Assembly (NCBI GenBank): GCA_947575805.1
Contig: CANPOY010000005.1
Location: forward strand, 23,711-87,710
Direction: 5' to 3'
DNA length: 64,000 bases
From: an uncultured Lachnospiraceae bacterium
Lineage (GTDB): Bacteria > Bacillota > Clostridia > Lachnospirales > Lachnospiraceae
Shown: in pieces, positions 38,081 to 47,134 of the stretch
How the letters are laid out: each line of letters starts with the position of its first letter
How positions within the stretch are numbered: the first letter of the stretch is position 1
Translations under genes and position numbers: made by a program
Notes under the pieces: generated by a model
Database searches by the model: none
What the model was told of the DNA's origin: nothing
The model's input: the letters and a program-made list of their open reading frames with translations, nothing else

Positions 38081-39085
38081 ATGGGGACAGATCATATGGA
38101 GCAGGAGAAAAGACGAAACGGTGTGATGACAGCGTACAATCAGGCATTTATTGAGCAAAGGGCAGATCCTTACGTATACAGACATACGGACGGCAGCTAT
38201 TATTTTACCGCCTCCGTGCCTGCGTATGACAGGATTATTTTAAGAAGGGCGGATACCCTGGCAGGTTTGAAGGATGCGGAAGAGGTTACCGTCTGGCAGC
38301 GCCATGAGAGCGGCATCATGTCCATGCACGTCTGGGCGCCGGAGCTGCATTATTTGAAGGGCAGGTGGTATATCTATTTTGCCGCAGGAGAGGTCGAGGA
38401 TAAGTGGGCCATACGGCCTTATGTGCTGGAATGCCAGGGGCAGGATCCGCTTAAGGATTCCTGGAAGGAAATGGGAAAGATCCAAAGGTCAGACGATGAT
38501 ATTTATTCCTTTGAGGCCTTTTCCCTGGATGCCACGATCTTTGAAAATAAGGGGGAGCTGTACTATGTCTGGGCGGAGAAGGTCAGCGTAGGGATCCAGA
38601 TCTCAAACCTTTATATTGCCAGAATGGAAACGCCAACGAAGCTGGCCACGGCGCAGGTGCTGCTGACCACGCCGGATTATGACTGGGAGAGAAGGGACAT
38701 CTGGGTCAACGAGGGTCCGGCAGTGATTAAAAAGGACGGCAGGATTTTCCTCACCTATTCGGCAAGCGCCACCGGCGAGGTTTACTGTATGGGGATGCTC
38801 AGTATCGGGGAGGATGAGGATGTGCTGGATCCGAGAGCCTGGAAAAAGGAGCGGCAGCCCGTATTAAGGAGCAGCAGGGAATATGGGATATATGGGCCGG
38901 GACACAACAGCTTTACCACCCTGGAGGACGGTACGGCGGTATGCGTCTATCATGCAAGAACCTACCTTGAGATAGAAGGGGATCCCCTTTATGATCCCAA
39001 CAGGCACGCCATGGCGATGAAGGTTGTCTGGGATGAAAAGGGTTATCCGGTGTTTGACATCAGGAATAACATTCGGTTCCGCTGA
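38081..39085 (+). CDS. Glycoside hydrolase family 43 protein
   Basis: GH43 propeller motifs ADPYVYRHTDGSYYFTAS, HVWAPELHYLKGRWYIYFAAGE, VNEGPAVIKKDGRIFLTYSAS, GPGHNSFTTLEDGTAVCVYHAR. Confidence 0.93.
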   Translation: MGTDHMEQEKRRNGVMTAYNQAFIEQRADPYVYRHTDGSYYFTASVPAYDRIILRRADTLAGLKDAEEVTVWQRHESGIMSMHVWAPELHYLKGRWYIYFAAGEVEDKWAIRPYVLECQGQDPLKDSWKEMGKIQRSDDDIYSFEAFSLDATIFENKGELYYVWAEKVSVGIQISNLYIARMETPTKLATAQVLLTTPDYDWERRDIWVNEGPAVIKKDGRIFLTYSASATGEVYCMGMLSIGEDEDVLDPRAWKKERQPVLRSSREYGIYGPGHNSFTTLEDGTAVCVYHARTYLEIEGDPLYDPNRHAMAMKVVWDEKGYPVFDIRNNIRFR

Positions 39086-39117
39086 TGATCGGCATCGTGG
39101 AAAGGTATGGTATCAGG

Positions 39118-41301
39118 ATGGAAAAAAGAGGGAAAGAAAAATGGAAGCATGGGCTGCTGGCGGCGGCCTGCTGTATGGTGTTTATGGCTATGCCCGGGGC
39201 GATTGCCGCCGCGCAGGAGCAGCCTGCAGGAGTTGTAAAGGAAGTATCCGAAGACGGCATTTCGGTTACTCTGTCTACAGACAAGTCTGCCTATGATGCG
39301 GGGGAGGAGATCCATTATTCCCTGACCATAGTAAACGGGAAGGGATTGGCGGGCATTCAGGGGGCGGACTTTACCTACAGCAACACGGAGGGGCTGATTC
39401 CGGCATCAGAGGATGGGATGCCGGCCTCTTTTCCCGATATACAGGCAGGAGAGTCTGTTACCCTGTCCGGGGTGCTGGTGGGAGACGAGTCCTTTCTGGC
39501 GGCAGCAGGGGATGAGAATACCGGTACGGCTGCCCCGGCAGAGGCTGCAGGGGGGGAAGAGATAAGCGGAAATTCCGGGGGAAAAGCGCTGCCTGTATTG
39601 GCAGCGGCGGCAGTTCTGATTCTGCTGGTGTTGGCGGTCCTGATACTGAGGAAGAAGTCCGATTCGGGAAAGGGCGGCGGAGCCGGGATTTTGGCGCTTC
39701 TTTTGGCTTGCTGCATGGCAGGGGAAGTCCTTCCGGTGCAGGCAGCGTCCGGGGACAGCGTTACCCTGCGGCCTTATGTAAAGTTTGAATATGCAGGGCG
39801 GGAGGTCATGATCCGTGCGGTGATGAAGTTTGAAACGATTCAGCAGCGCTGGGAGGTGGAGGCGGAGCACAAGACCCAGAACAGGCAGATCACCTGCCAC
39901 GATCCTTCAGTTTTTAAAGATCTGGACGGCGTTTATTATGTGCTGGGCACCCATATAACAGGGGGCAGGAGCACAAACCTTTACGACTGGGTCAGTTTGG
40001 ACAGTGTGATACAGGAGGGGTATTCCCTGGAGACCAGGAATCAGGTCAGGGAATGGAATGATGATGCCGGTTCCGGCAGCTGGTTTGGCTATTTATGGGC
40101 ACCGGATGTAATCTATAACGCTTCCATGGGAAAGTACTGCGTTTATCTGAGCGCCAACGGCGAGAACTGGAAGTCCAATATCGTGATGCTGACGGCGGAC
40201 TATGTGACGGGGCCTTATGAATATGCGGGTTCCATAGTTTATGGCGGGTTTAATGGAGAGACCTTCGGGGAAACGGACGCTCCCAAAGTACTGGGCACGG
40301 AGACAATCCCGGAACGCTATGTGACAAACGGCGTGGATAATAAGAAATGGGGGGATATGTGGCCCAACTGCATCGATCCCTGTGTGTTCTATGACGGGGA
40401 GGGAAGGCTTTTGATGGCATATGGATCCTGGTCCGGCGGTATCTTTATGCTGGAGCTGGATGAGGAGACAGGACTGCGGGACTATTCCGTGAGTTATGAA
40501 GAGAATATTCACTCGGATCCCTATTTCGGCCGAAAGATAGCCGGAGGCAGCTATGCGTCGGGAGAGGGTGCATATATTCAGAAGATCGGCGATTATTATT
40601 ATCTGTTTATTTCCTATGGCGGCCTGGAGGCGGCAGGGGGATACAATGTCCGGGTGTTCCGATCCGAGCGGCCGGACGGGGATTATGTGGATGCGCTGGG
40701 AAATTCGGCATATTATGATAAGTATATTCTGAATATCAATCATGCTGTGGGCGTGCGCCTTATGGGGGGCTATCAGTGGCGTCATTTTAATGTAGGCCAG
40801 GTGGCCCAGGGTCATAATTCCGCCTTTGTGGACGATGACGGCAGGGCATACATTGTGTACCATACCAGAACCACCAACGGCACCGAGGGACATTATGTCA
40901 AGGTACACCAGCTGTTTCAGACCAGAGAGGGATGGCTGGTGGCAGCGCCTTACCTGACCCATGGGGAGAAGCTGAAGGAGGACGGCTACTCCGTCACGGA
41001 AGTGGCGGGAGAATATGAAATCATTCTTCATGAGCTGGTGATCGACTATAAGGGACTGGAGGCAAAACAGCCCGGCCGTATCATCCTGAGGGAGGACGGC
41101 AGTATTGACGGGGAGTACACCGGAAGCTGGAGCCTGGAGGCCGGGACTCCGTATATCACGCTTTCTATGAACGGGCAGGATTACAGTGGTGTGGCGCTGG
41201 AGATGGAGATAGAGAATACGGACTACCGGACGATGGTGTTTACGGCTCTGGGAGAACAGGACCAGGTGACGTTGTGGGGCAGCAGGGTGATCGGGGAATG
41301 A
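39118..41301 (+). CDS. Membrane-associated GH43 (arabinan endo-1,5-alpha-L-arabinosidase-like) with N-terminal beta domain and internal TM segments
   Basis: CHDPSVFKDLDGVYYVLGTH, YLWAPDVIYNASMGKYCVYLSA, GEGAYIQKIGDYYYLFISYGGL, GHNSAFVDDDGRAYIVYHTRT. Confidence 0.9.
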   Translation: MEKRGKEKWKHGLLAAACCMVFMAMPGAIAAAQEQPAGVVKEVSEDGISVTLSTDKSAYDAGEEIHYSLTIVNGKGLAGIQGADFTYSNTEGLIPASEDGMPASFPDIQAGESVTLSGVLVGDESFLAAAGDENTGTAAPAEAAGGEEISGNSGGKALPVLAAAAVLILLVLAVLILRKKSDSGKGGGAGILALLLACCMAGEVLPVQAASGDSVTLRPYVKFEYAGREVMIRAVMKFETIQQRWEVEAEHKTQNRQITCHDPSVFKDLDGVYYVLGTHITGGRSTNLYDWVSLDSVIQEGYSLETRNQVREWNDDAGSGSWFGYLWAPDVIYNASMGKYCVYLSANGENWKSNIVMLTADYVTGPYEYAGSIVYGGFNGETFGETDAPKVLGTETIPERYVTNGVDNKKWGDMWPNCIDPCVFYDGEGRLLMAYGSWSGGIFMLELDEETGLRDYSVSYEENIHSDPYFGRKIAGGSYASGEGAYIQKIGDYYYLFISYGGLEAAGGYNVRVFRSERPDGDYVDALGNSAYYDKYILNINHAVGVRLMGGYQWRHFNVGQVAQGHNSAFVDDDGRAYIVYHTRTTNGTEGHYVKVHQLFQTREGWLVAAPYLTHGEKLKEDGYSVTEVAGEYEIILHELVIDYKGLEAKQPGRIILREDGSIDGEYTGSWSLEAGTPYITLSMNGQDYSGVALEMEIENTDYRTMVFTALGEQDQVTLWGSRVIGE

Positions 41302-41314
41302 CAGGGAGGAGCGC

Positions 41315-41563
41315 ATGACGGAAAGGCAAAAGAACGGAAAGATAGAGGCGGCCCTGGATCTGGCGAAGGAGATTATTTTCTTTCTTTTGTTTACAGTGGC
41401 AATGCTGGCCTATTGTATGCTGGTGCTGCTGATCATCAGCTTTGTCACGTCCTCTTTCCTGCATTTTTCCATCGAGGGCATTATCATAGGGGCGATTGCG
41501 GGAACGGTGGCTTTGGATGTATACTATGTGGCAAGGCGGGTGAAGAAACGCCGGGGAAATTGA
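41315..41563 (+). CDS. Small two-TM membrane protein of unknown function
   Basis: Preceded by GGGAGGAGC; IIFFLLFTVAMLAYCMLVLLIISFV and IIIGAIAGTVALDVYYVA. Confidence 0.7.
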   Translation: MTERQKNGKIEAALDLAKEIIFFLLFTVAMLAYCMLVLLIISFVTSSFLHFSIEGIIIGAIAGTVALDVYYVARRVKKRRGN

Positions 41564-41586
41564 GGATTTCTTTTGGGAGGAAGGCG

Positions 41587-42264
41587 ATGGAAGGGCAGAA
41601 AGCAAAAATACGGGCAGTGATCTTTGATCTGGACGGCACTCTGATTGATACGGAAAAATATTACCGTGTCTGCTGGCCGGCATCGCTGGCGGAATTCGGT
41701 TATCATATGTCCGATGAGCAGACGCTGTCCCTGCGAAGCCTGGGCAGGCCCTTTGCACCGGCCAGGCTGAAGGGCTGGTTCGGAGAAGATTTTGACTATG
41801 AAAGGGTGCGGCAGAGGCGGAAGGAGCTTTTTGACCAATGCCTGGAAAGGGAAGGGCTGCAGTGCAGGCCGGGGGCCCCGGAGTTGTTAAAGCTGCTGAG
41901 ACAGGAAGGCTATACCACGGCGGTGGCCACTGCCACGGACCCGGAGAGAACGGATAAATATTTGAAAATGACAGGTTTGGGCGGCTATTTTGACAAGGTG
42001 ATCAGCGCCGCCATGGTGGCGGAAGGGAAGCCCTCTCCCGACGTTTACCGCTATGCCTGTGAAGCGCTGGGACTAAGGCCGGCGGAATGTCTGGCAGTGG
42101 AGGACGCTCCCAACGGAGTGCTGTCCGCCTTCCGGGCGGGCTGCAGAGTGGTCATGGTGCCGGACCAGACAGAGGCCGATGATGAAATCAGACAATACCT
42201 GTATGCCGTGGCAGACAGTCTGAAAGAGGTGTATGGACTGTTAAAAAGAACAGAAGGAGAGTGA
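41587..42264 (+). CDS. HAD-family phosphatase (beta-phosphoglucomutase-like)
   Basis: VIFDLDGTLIDTEKYY, TAVATATDPERTDKYL, KPSPDVYRYACEALGLRPAECLAVEDAPNGVLSA. Start 41587 after GGGAGGAAGGCG. Confidence 0.92.
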   Translation: MEGQKAKIRAVIFDLDGTLIDTEKYYRVCWPASLAEFGYHMSDEQTLSLRSLGRPFAPARLKGWFGEDFDYERVRQRRKELFDQCLEREGLQCRPGAPELLKLLRQEGYTTAVATATDPERTDKYLKMTGLGGYFDKVISAAMVAEGKPSPDVYRYACEALGLRPAECLAVEDAPNGVLSAFRAGCRVVMVPDQTEADDEIRQYLYAVADSLKEVYGLLKRTEGE

Positions 42265-42269
42265 TATAA

Positions 42270-44120
42270 ATGACACATGTTACGAATTCGCGCCCGGAGC
42301 ACGCCGGGCTGCCGGAGACCACATCCCGGGAGAATCCCATGGTAATTACCGACAGGGACTATATGTTTCCTGCATTTTTTAACGGCAGGGTGCTGCCCGG
42401 CAAAAAGCCCCACAGGCTTCCTGCGATGGGCTGGAACAGCTGGAATGCTTTTGGCTGCGGCAATACGGAGTCGCTTACAAGGGCTATGGCGGACAAGATT
42501 GTGGAGCTTGGATTAAAGGATCTGGGCTACGAATATTTAGTGCTGGATGATGGCTGCTATCGTTCGACCAGGGTGGACGGAAAGCTTGTGAACAATGAGG
42601 TTAAATTTCCCGGAGGTTTCAGGGCGCTTTCCGATTATATCCATGATAAGGGGCTTAAATTCGGTATGTATAATGATGTAGGCGTTGCCCTCTGCAGCGG
42701 AGACCAGGTGGGAACCTGCGGCTTTGAGGATGTGGATGCAAAGGCTTACACGGAATGGGGCGTGGATTTCCTGAAGGTGGACAACTGCTATTATCTTTGG
42801 GATAATGCAACCTTTTCAGACGGGGCCAACGCCCGGTTTACTTATGCGCCGAATATAAGGAGCATCCATGTGAGCGGAAACGGTTTCAGCCGGTTGCTCA
42901 GTGCCGTCGGGGACGGTACGCTCACGGGAAACGGTGCGTCAAAAAACATAAACGGCGATTTTGTGACCGGAATAGGTACAATAGACGGAACGAACATAGA
43001 CGCGTCACCGGGCGGCGTGCGCTCGGGCGAGCTGGAATTTACCGTTGCCGTTCCTGCCGGAGGGCAATACTCGCTTACCGTAAATTATGCTTCGGGGCAG
43101 GAGGCGGGCACGGGATGCTGGCTGCAGGTCGCCGTGGGGGACAGGGACGCGGAGGAGAGATATTTTGACGATTTGCTGCCGGCCACTGACAGCCCAGCGG
43201 TTTTTGCGGAGTATTCCGGAATAACGGTTAAGCTTAAGGCGGGTGAAAATAAAATCCGCCTAATGAATCACAGGCGACAGGAGAATACGCTGTATTCCTA
43301 TGCTGTTTTCTGCAATGCACTCAACAGGGCCAACCCCGATCATGATATACTGCTCTCCATCTGCGAATGGGGTAAGACCCAGCCCCAGAACTGGGGCTAT
43401 AAGATCGGCAGTTCCTGGAGGATCCTCAACGACATATGCTTTTCCGTTGGAGCAGACGGCAGCAGCGGCAATGGGGAGTGGATGTCAAACAATACTGCCA
43501 GTATAACCTCCCAGTATAACAAGGCGGTTATTATGGATGAGTATGCCGGGCCCGACAGGGGCTGGAACGACCCGGATATGCTTGTGATCGGCATGGACGG
43601 CATCACGCAGACAATGGGCAAAACCCATATGTCTATGTGGTGCATGATGAACGCCCCCCTCATGTTGGGCCTGGATTTACGGCGGGTGGCTTTGGACGAC
43701 CAGATCCATCGGATCATAGCCAATGCCGATGTGATCGGGCTGAACCAGGATGCGCTGGCCGTACAGGCAAAGCGGATCTACTGTTCAAAGGAGGCAGAGC
43801 ATCCGGATACTGCATATATCACAAATAACAGCCGTGTGGATATTCTTGCGAAGCCGCTTGCAGACGGCGATGTGGCGCTCTGCTTTATCAACCTTGATAC
43901 CGTGGCGGCCAGGGGAAAATACACGGTTACGGTAGAAAAAATCCTGGAGTACATCGGGTCCAAAATGAGAAAGCGGGATGAATTTTACAACGCACGGACC
44001 TATCGCGTAAAGGATTTGTGGACAAAGGAGACGTACTTTACTGCAGACAGGGAATTTTCGGTTGAAAATCTGGAAGGCTGCGACAGCGTGACCATAAGGA
44101 TCACACCGGACAATACTTAA
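42270..44120 (+). CDS. GH27 alpha-galactosidase-like enzyme with a CBM-like domain inserted in the catalytic barrel
   Basis: GH27 motifs MGWNSWNAFGCG, YEYLVLDDGCY, KFGMYNDVG, FLKVDNCYY, and later WNDPDMLVIG, MSMWCMMNAPLMLGLDLR. About 130-150 aa of beta-sandwich-like sequence interrupts the catalytic motifs. Confidence 0.9.
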   Translation: MTHVTNSRPEHAGLPETTSRENPMVITDRDYMFPAFFNGRVLPGKKPHRLPAMGWNSWNAFGCGNTESLTRAMADKIVELGLKDLGYEYLVLDDGCYRSTRVDGKLVNNEVKFPGGFRALSDYIHDKGLKFGMYNDVGVALCSGDQVGTCGFEDVDAKAYTEWGVDFLKVDNCYYLWDNATFSDGANARFTYAPNIRSIHVSGNGFSRLLSAVGDGTLTGNGASKNINGDFVTGIGTIDGTNIDASPGGVRSGELEFTVAVPAGGQYSLTVNYASGQEAGTGCWLQVAVGDRDAEERYFDDLLPATDSPAVFAEYSGITVKLKAGENKIRLMNHRRQENTLYSYAVFCNALNRANPDHDILLSICEWGKTQPQNWGYKIGSSWRILNDICFSVGADGSSGNGEWMSNNTASITSQYNKAVIMDEYAGPDRGWNDPDMLVIGMDGITQTMGKTHMSMWCMMNAPLMLGLDLRRVALDDQIHRIIANADVIGLNQDALAVQAKRIYCSKEAEHPDTAYITNNSRVDILAKPLADGDVALCFINLDTVAARGKYTVTVEKILEYIGSKMRKRDEFYNARTYRVKDLWTKETYFTADREFSVENLEGCDSVTIRITPDNT

Positions 44121-44143
44121 GCGATCCTGTTTGCTTCGGAAGT

Positions 44144-44938
44144 ATGGAGGTTATGATGACTGCTGCGGATTTGTTGTCAGCCGGGGAAGACGGGATGCTC
44201 CGCCCGGACGAGGCCGTTACCACAAGACAATTTGTCACCATGGCCCTAAGGGCCGTGGGAGCTGAAGCAGGCCGCCGGGCCGGCGGCTGTATGGAATATG
44301 CCGTGGAAAAAATGATGGCAGAGGACTACGATATTCTGAACGCAGAAAAACCGATTGAAAGGCGAAGCGCCGCAAGAATTTTGCACAGAATACTGATTGC
44401 GGAGCTCGGCGAGGAGGATGAATCGGACTGGTCCGCGGCGGAAAGGCTGCAGGATCTGTATTCCTGTCATGTATGCTTAAACCATATCGCGCAGGTATAT
44501 GTAAAGGGTATTATGGGGGGACGCCGGGAGGATTTATTTGATCTGGAGGGGCAGATGACCTGCGCCGAAGCAGCCGGCTCCATTCAGCGTATGGCGGACA
44601 GGGAAAAGCGGGAAAAGGTACAAGGGGTCAAAAGCGCAATCCGTGAGATAACACCCGACAGGGCTTTTCAAATGCTGGCGGCGGGAAGGGCGAGACTTGT
44701 GGACGTGCGGTCTGCGGAGGAATACAGCCGGGGACATGTGGAGGGTGCGGAGAATGCGCCGCTGGCGGAGCTTGATAAAAATCCGCATATGCTCGGCGAC
44801 AAAAGCGCCGTTTTGATTTTATACTGCAGAAGCGGCTTCAAAAGCAGAATTGCGGCTAATATACTTGCAGGTGCGGGCTTTCGCAAAATATATACAATCC
44901 CGGGCATAGATCAGTATGACTATGGAGAATATCGGTGA
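44144..44938 (+). CDS. SLH-like/helical N-terminal region fused to a C-terminal rhodanese domain
   Basis: ARLVDVRSAEEYSRGHVEGAENAPL and LILYCRSGFKSRIAANILAGAGF are rhodanese motifs; the N-terminus resembles SLH repeats (LRPDEAVTTRQFVTMALRA). Confidence 0.75.
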   Translation: MEVMMTAADLLSAGEDGMLRPDEAVTTRQFVTMALRAVGAEAGRRAGGCMEYAVEKMMAEDYDILNAEKPIERRSAARILHRILIAELGEEDESDWSAAERLQDLYSCHVCLNHIAQVYVKGIMGGRREDLFDLEGQMTCAEAAGSIQRMADREKREKVQGVKSAIREITPDRAFQMLAAGRARLVDVRSAEEYSRGHVEGAENAPLAELDKNPHMLGDKSAVLILYCRSGFKSRIAANILAGAGFRKIYTIPGIDQYDYGEYR

Positions 44939-45096
44939 TAAGAAATGGTAAGATATGCCTGTCAGGCGTCAGCGCAATCTTGCATTTTTCCGGGCGACGT
45001 GCTATTATTTTAACGATTGGACTCGGCCGCGGGCGTATGGGCTTCGGACCGTGGAAAACAAAGAGAGGGCCGAAAGGCGGAAAGGAAGCAGGATAA

Positions 45097-46023
45097 ATGA
45101 GACAGGGATTTGACGACGTGATTTCAAAGGTAAAGGGTTTCTCCATGAAAAAGATTGCAGTGGCAGCCGCGCAGGACTCCGCTGTGCTGGAGGCGGTGCA
45201 GGAGGCGAAGCATCAGGGGATTGCGGATGCGGTTCTGGTGGGAGATGAGGCGAAGATCCGTGAAATTGCCGCATCCATTCAGATGGACCTTACCGGCTAC
45301 CGGATCATCGATGAGCCCGATATGATCCAGGCGTCTTTAAAGGCAGTAAAGCTTGCACATGACGGCGAGGTTGACATGTACATGAAAGGCCTTGTGGACA
45401 CCAAGAATTTCTTAAAAAGTGTGCTGGACAAGGAGGTAGGGCTGCGGACAGGCGGGCCTCTTTCCCATGTGTGCGTGTTTGACGTACCCTGCATTGACAG
45501 ACTTCTGTTCCTCACGGATGTGGCGTTTATCACCTATCCCACCCTGGAGGATAAGATTCACATTATCAACAACACCGTTCCCGTCTGCCGGGCCTGTGGG
45601 ATCGAGAATCCCAAAATTGCGCCTCTGGCGGCAGTCGAGGTGGTGAATCCCAAGATGGAAACCACTGTGGAAGCGGCGGAACTGACGAAAATGTGCGAGG
45701 ATGGAAAGATTACAGGCTGTATCGTGGACGGACCTCTTTCCCTGGATCTGGCCATTGATGCAGAGGCGGCGAAGCACAAGGGCGCTACGGACAGAAAGAT
45801 TCAGGGAGATGCAGATGTGCTGCTGTTCCCGGACATTCATGCGGGTAATCTGGTATACAAGGCTATCGTACATATGGTGCCGGGGGTAAAGAATGGGTGT
45901 ATTTTAACCGGAACCAAGGTTCCCGTGATTCTGACCAGCCGTTCCGATACCTTTGAGACCAAGGTGAATTCCATTGCTCTGGCGGCGGTCGTGGCGGAAG
46001 AGCTGAAGAGTGTAAAAGGGTAA
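45097..46023 (+). CDS. ptb: Phosphate butyryltransferase
   Basis: PTA/PTB-family motifs DMYMKGLVDTKNFLKSVL, GPLSHVCVFDVPCIDRLLFLTDVAF, DGPLSLDLAID; adjacent to butyrate kinase. Confidence 0.93.
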   Translation: MRQGFDDVISKVKGFSMKKIAVAAAQDSAVLEAVQEAKHQGIADAVLVGDEAKIREIAASIQMDLTGYRIIDEPDMIQASLKAVKLAHDGEVDMYMKGLVDTKNFLKSVLDKEVGLRTGGPLSHVCVFDVPCIDRLLFLTDVAFITYPTLEDKIHIINNTVPVCRACGIENPKIAPLAAVEVVNPKMETTVEAAELTKMCEDGKITGCIVDGPLSLDLAIDAEAAKHKGATDRKIQGDADVLLFPDIHAGNLVYKAIVHMVPGVKNGCILTGTKVPVILTSRSDTFETKVNSIALAAVVAEELKSVKG

Positions 46024-46062
46024 AATGACTGACAAAACAGGAAAAAGCAGGAGGGAAATGCA

Positions 46063-47130
46063 ATGTCCATAAAGAGTTTGATTATTAATCCCGGTTCCAC
46101 TTCCACCAAGATTGGTGTTTTTGAGGATGAGAACCTTCTATTTGAGGAGACCTTAAGACATTCTACCGAGGAGATCTCCCGGTATGAGACGATTTTTGAC
46201 CAGAAGGATTTCAGAAAGCAGATTATTACGGATCTTCTGGTTTCTAAAAATTTTGACCTGAAGTCCCTGAATGTGGTGGTGGGCCGCGGTGGTATGTTGA
46301 AGCCCATTCCCGGAGGCACCTATGCCGTTACGGACGATCTTTTAGCGGATCTGCGGGTAGGAGTGCAGGGGCAGCACGCTTCCAACCTGGGCGGTATCCT
46401 GGCAAGGGAGATCGGAGATTCTATCGGTGTGCCCGCTTACATTGTTGACCCTGTGGTGGTGGATGAATTAATGCCCATAGCCAGATATTCCGGGATGCCG
46501 GAGATCCCCAGGGGCAGTATTTTCCATGCGCTGAACCAGAAGGCGGTGGCAAAGCGGTATGCCAGGGAGATCGGCAAGGCGTACGAGTCCTTGAGACTGA
46601 TTGTGGTGCATATGGGCGGAGGCGTGTCCGTAGGCGCACATGAAGGCGGCAGAGTGGTGGATGTGTTCAGCGCCTTTGACGGGGACGGAGCGTTCTCTCC
46701 GGAGCGTGCGGGAGGCGTACCCTGCGGCGCACTGGTAAAGCTGTGCTATTCCGGAAAGTACACCGAGAAGGAGATATACGGTAAGCTCATCGGCAAGGGT
46801 GGTTTTAACGCTTATCTGGGCACCAACGATATGCGGGATGTAACGAAGCGTGCCAATGAGGGGGACGAGAAGGCTGCGGAGGCAAAGCAGGCATTCCTGC
46901 TCCAGGTGGCAAAGGACATCGGCGCTATGGCCTGTGTGCTGAACGGAAAAGTAGATCAGATTATCCTCACCGGTGGCATTGCGTACGGGCAGGATGTGTG
47001 TGACGTGCTGAAGGAGAGGACGGGCTGGATCGCTCCTGTCACGGTATATGCAGGAGAGGATGAGCTGCTGGCTCTTGCCCAGGGCGCCCTGCGTGTCATG
47101 AACGGCGAAGAGAAGGCGATGGAGTATTAA
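46063..47130 (+). CDS. buk: Butyrate kinase
   Basis: [51 protein letters not shown]. Confidence 0.96.
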   Translation: MSIKSLIINPGSTSTKIGVFEDENLLFEETLRHSTEEISRYETIFDQKDFRKQIITDLLVSKNFDLKSLNVVVGRGGMLKPIPGGTYAVTDDLLADLRVGVQGQHASNLGGILAREIGDSIGVPAYIVDPVVVDELMPIARYSGMPEIPRGSIFHALNQKAVAKRYAREIGKAYESLRLIVVHMGGGVSVGAHEGGRVVDVFSAFDGDGAFSPERAGGVPCGALVKLCYSGKYTEKEIYGKLIGKGGFNAYLGTNDMRDVTKRANEGDEKAAEAKQAFLLQVAKDIGAMACVLNGKVDQIILTGGIAYGQDVCDVLKERTGWIAPVTVYAGEDELLALAQGALRVMNGEEKAMEY

Positions 47131-47134
47131 GTCA

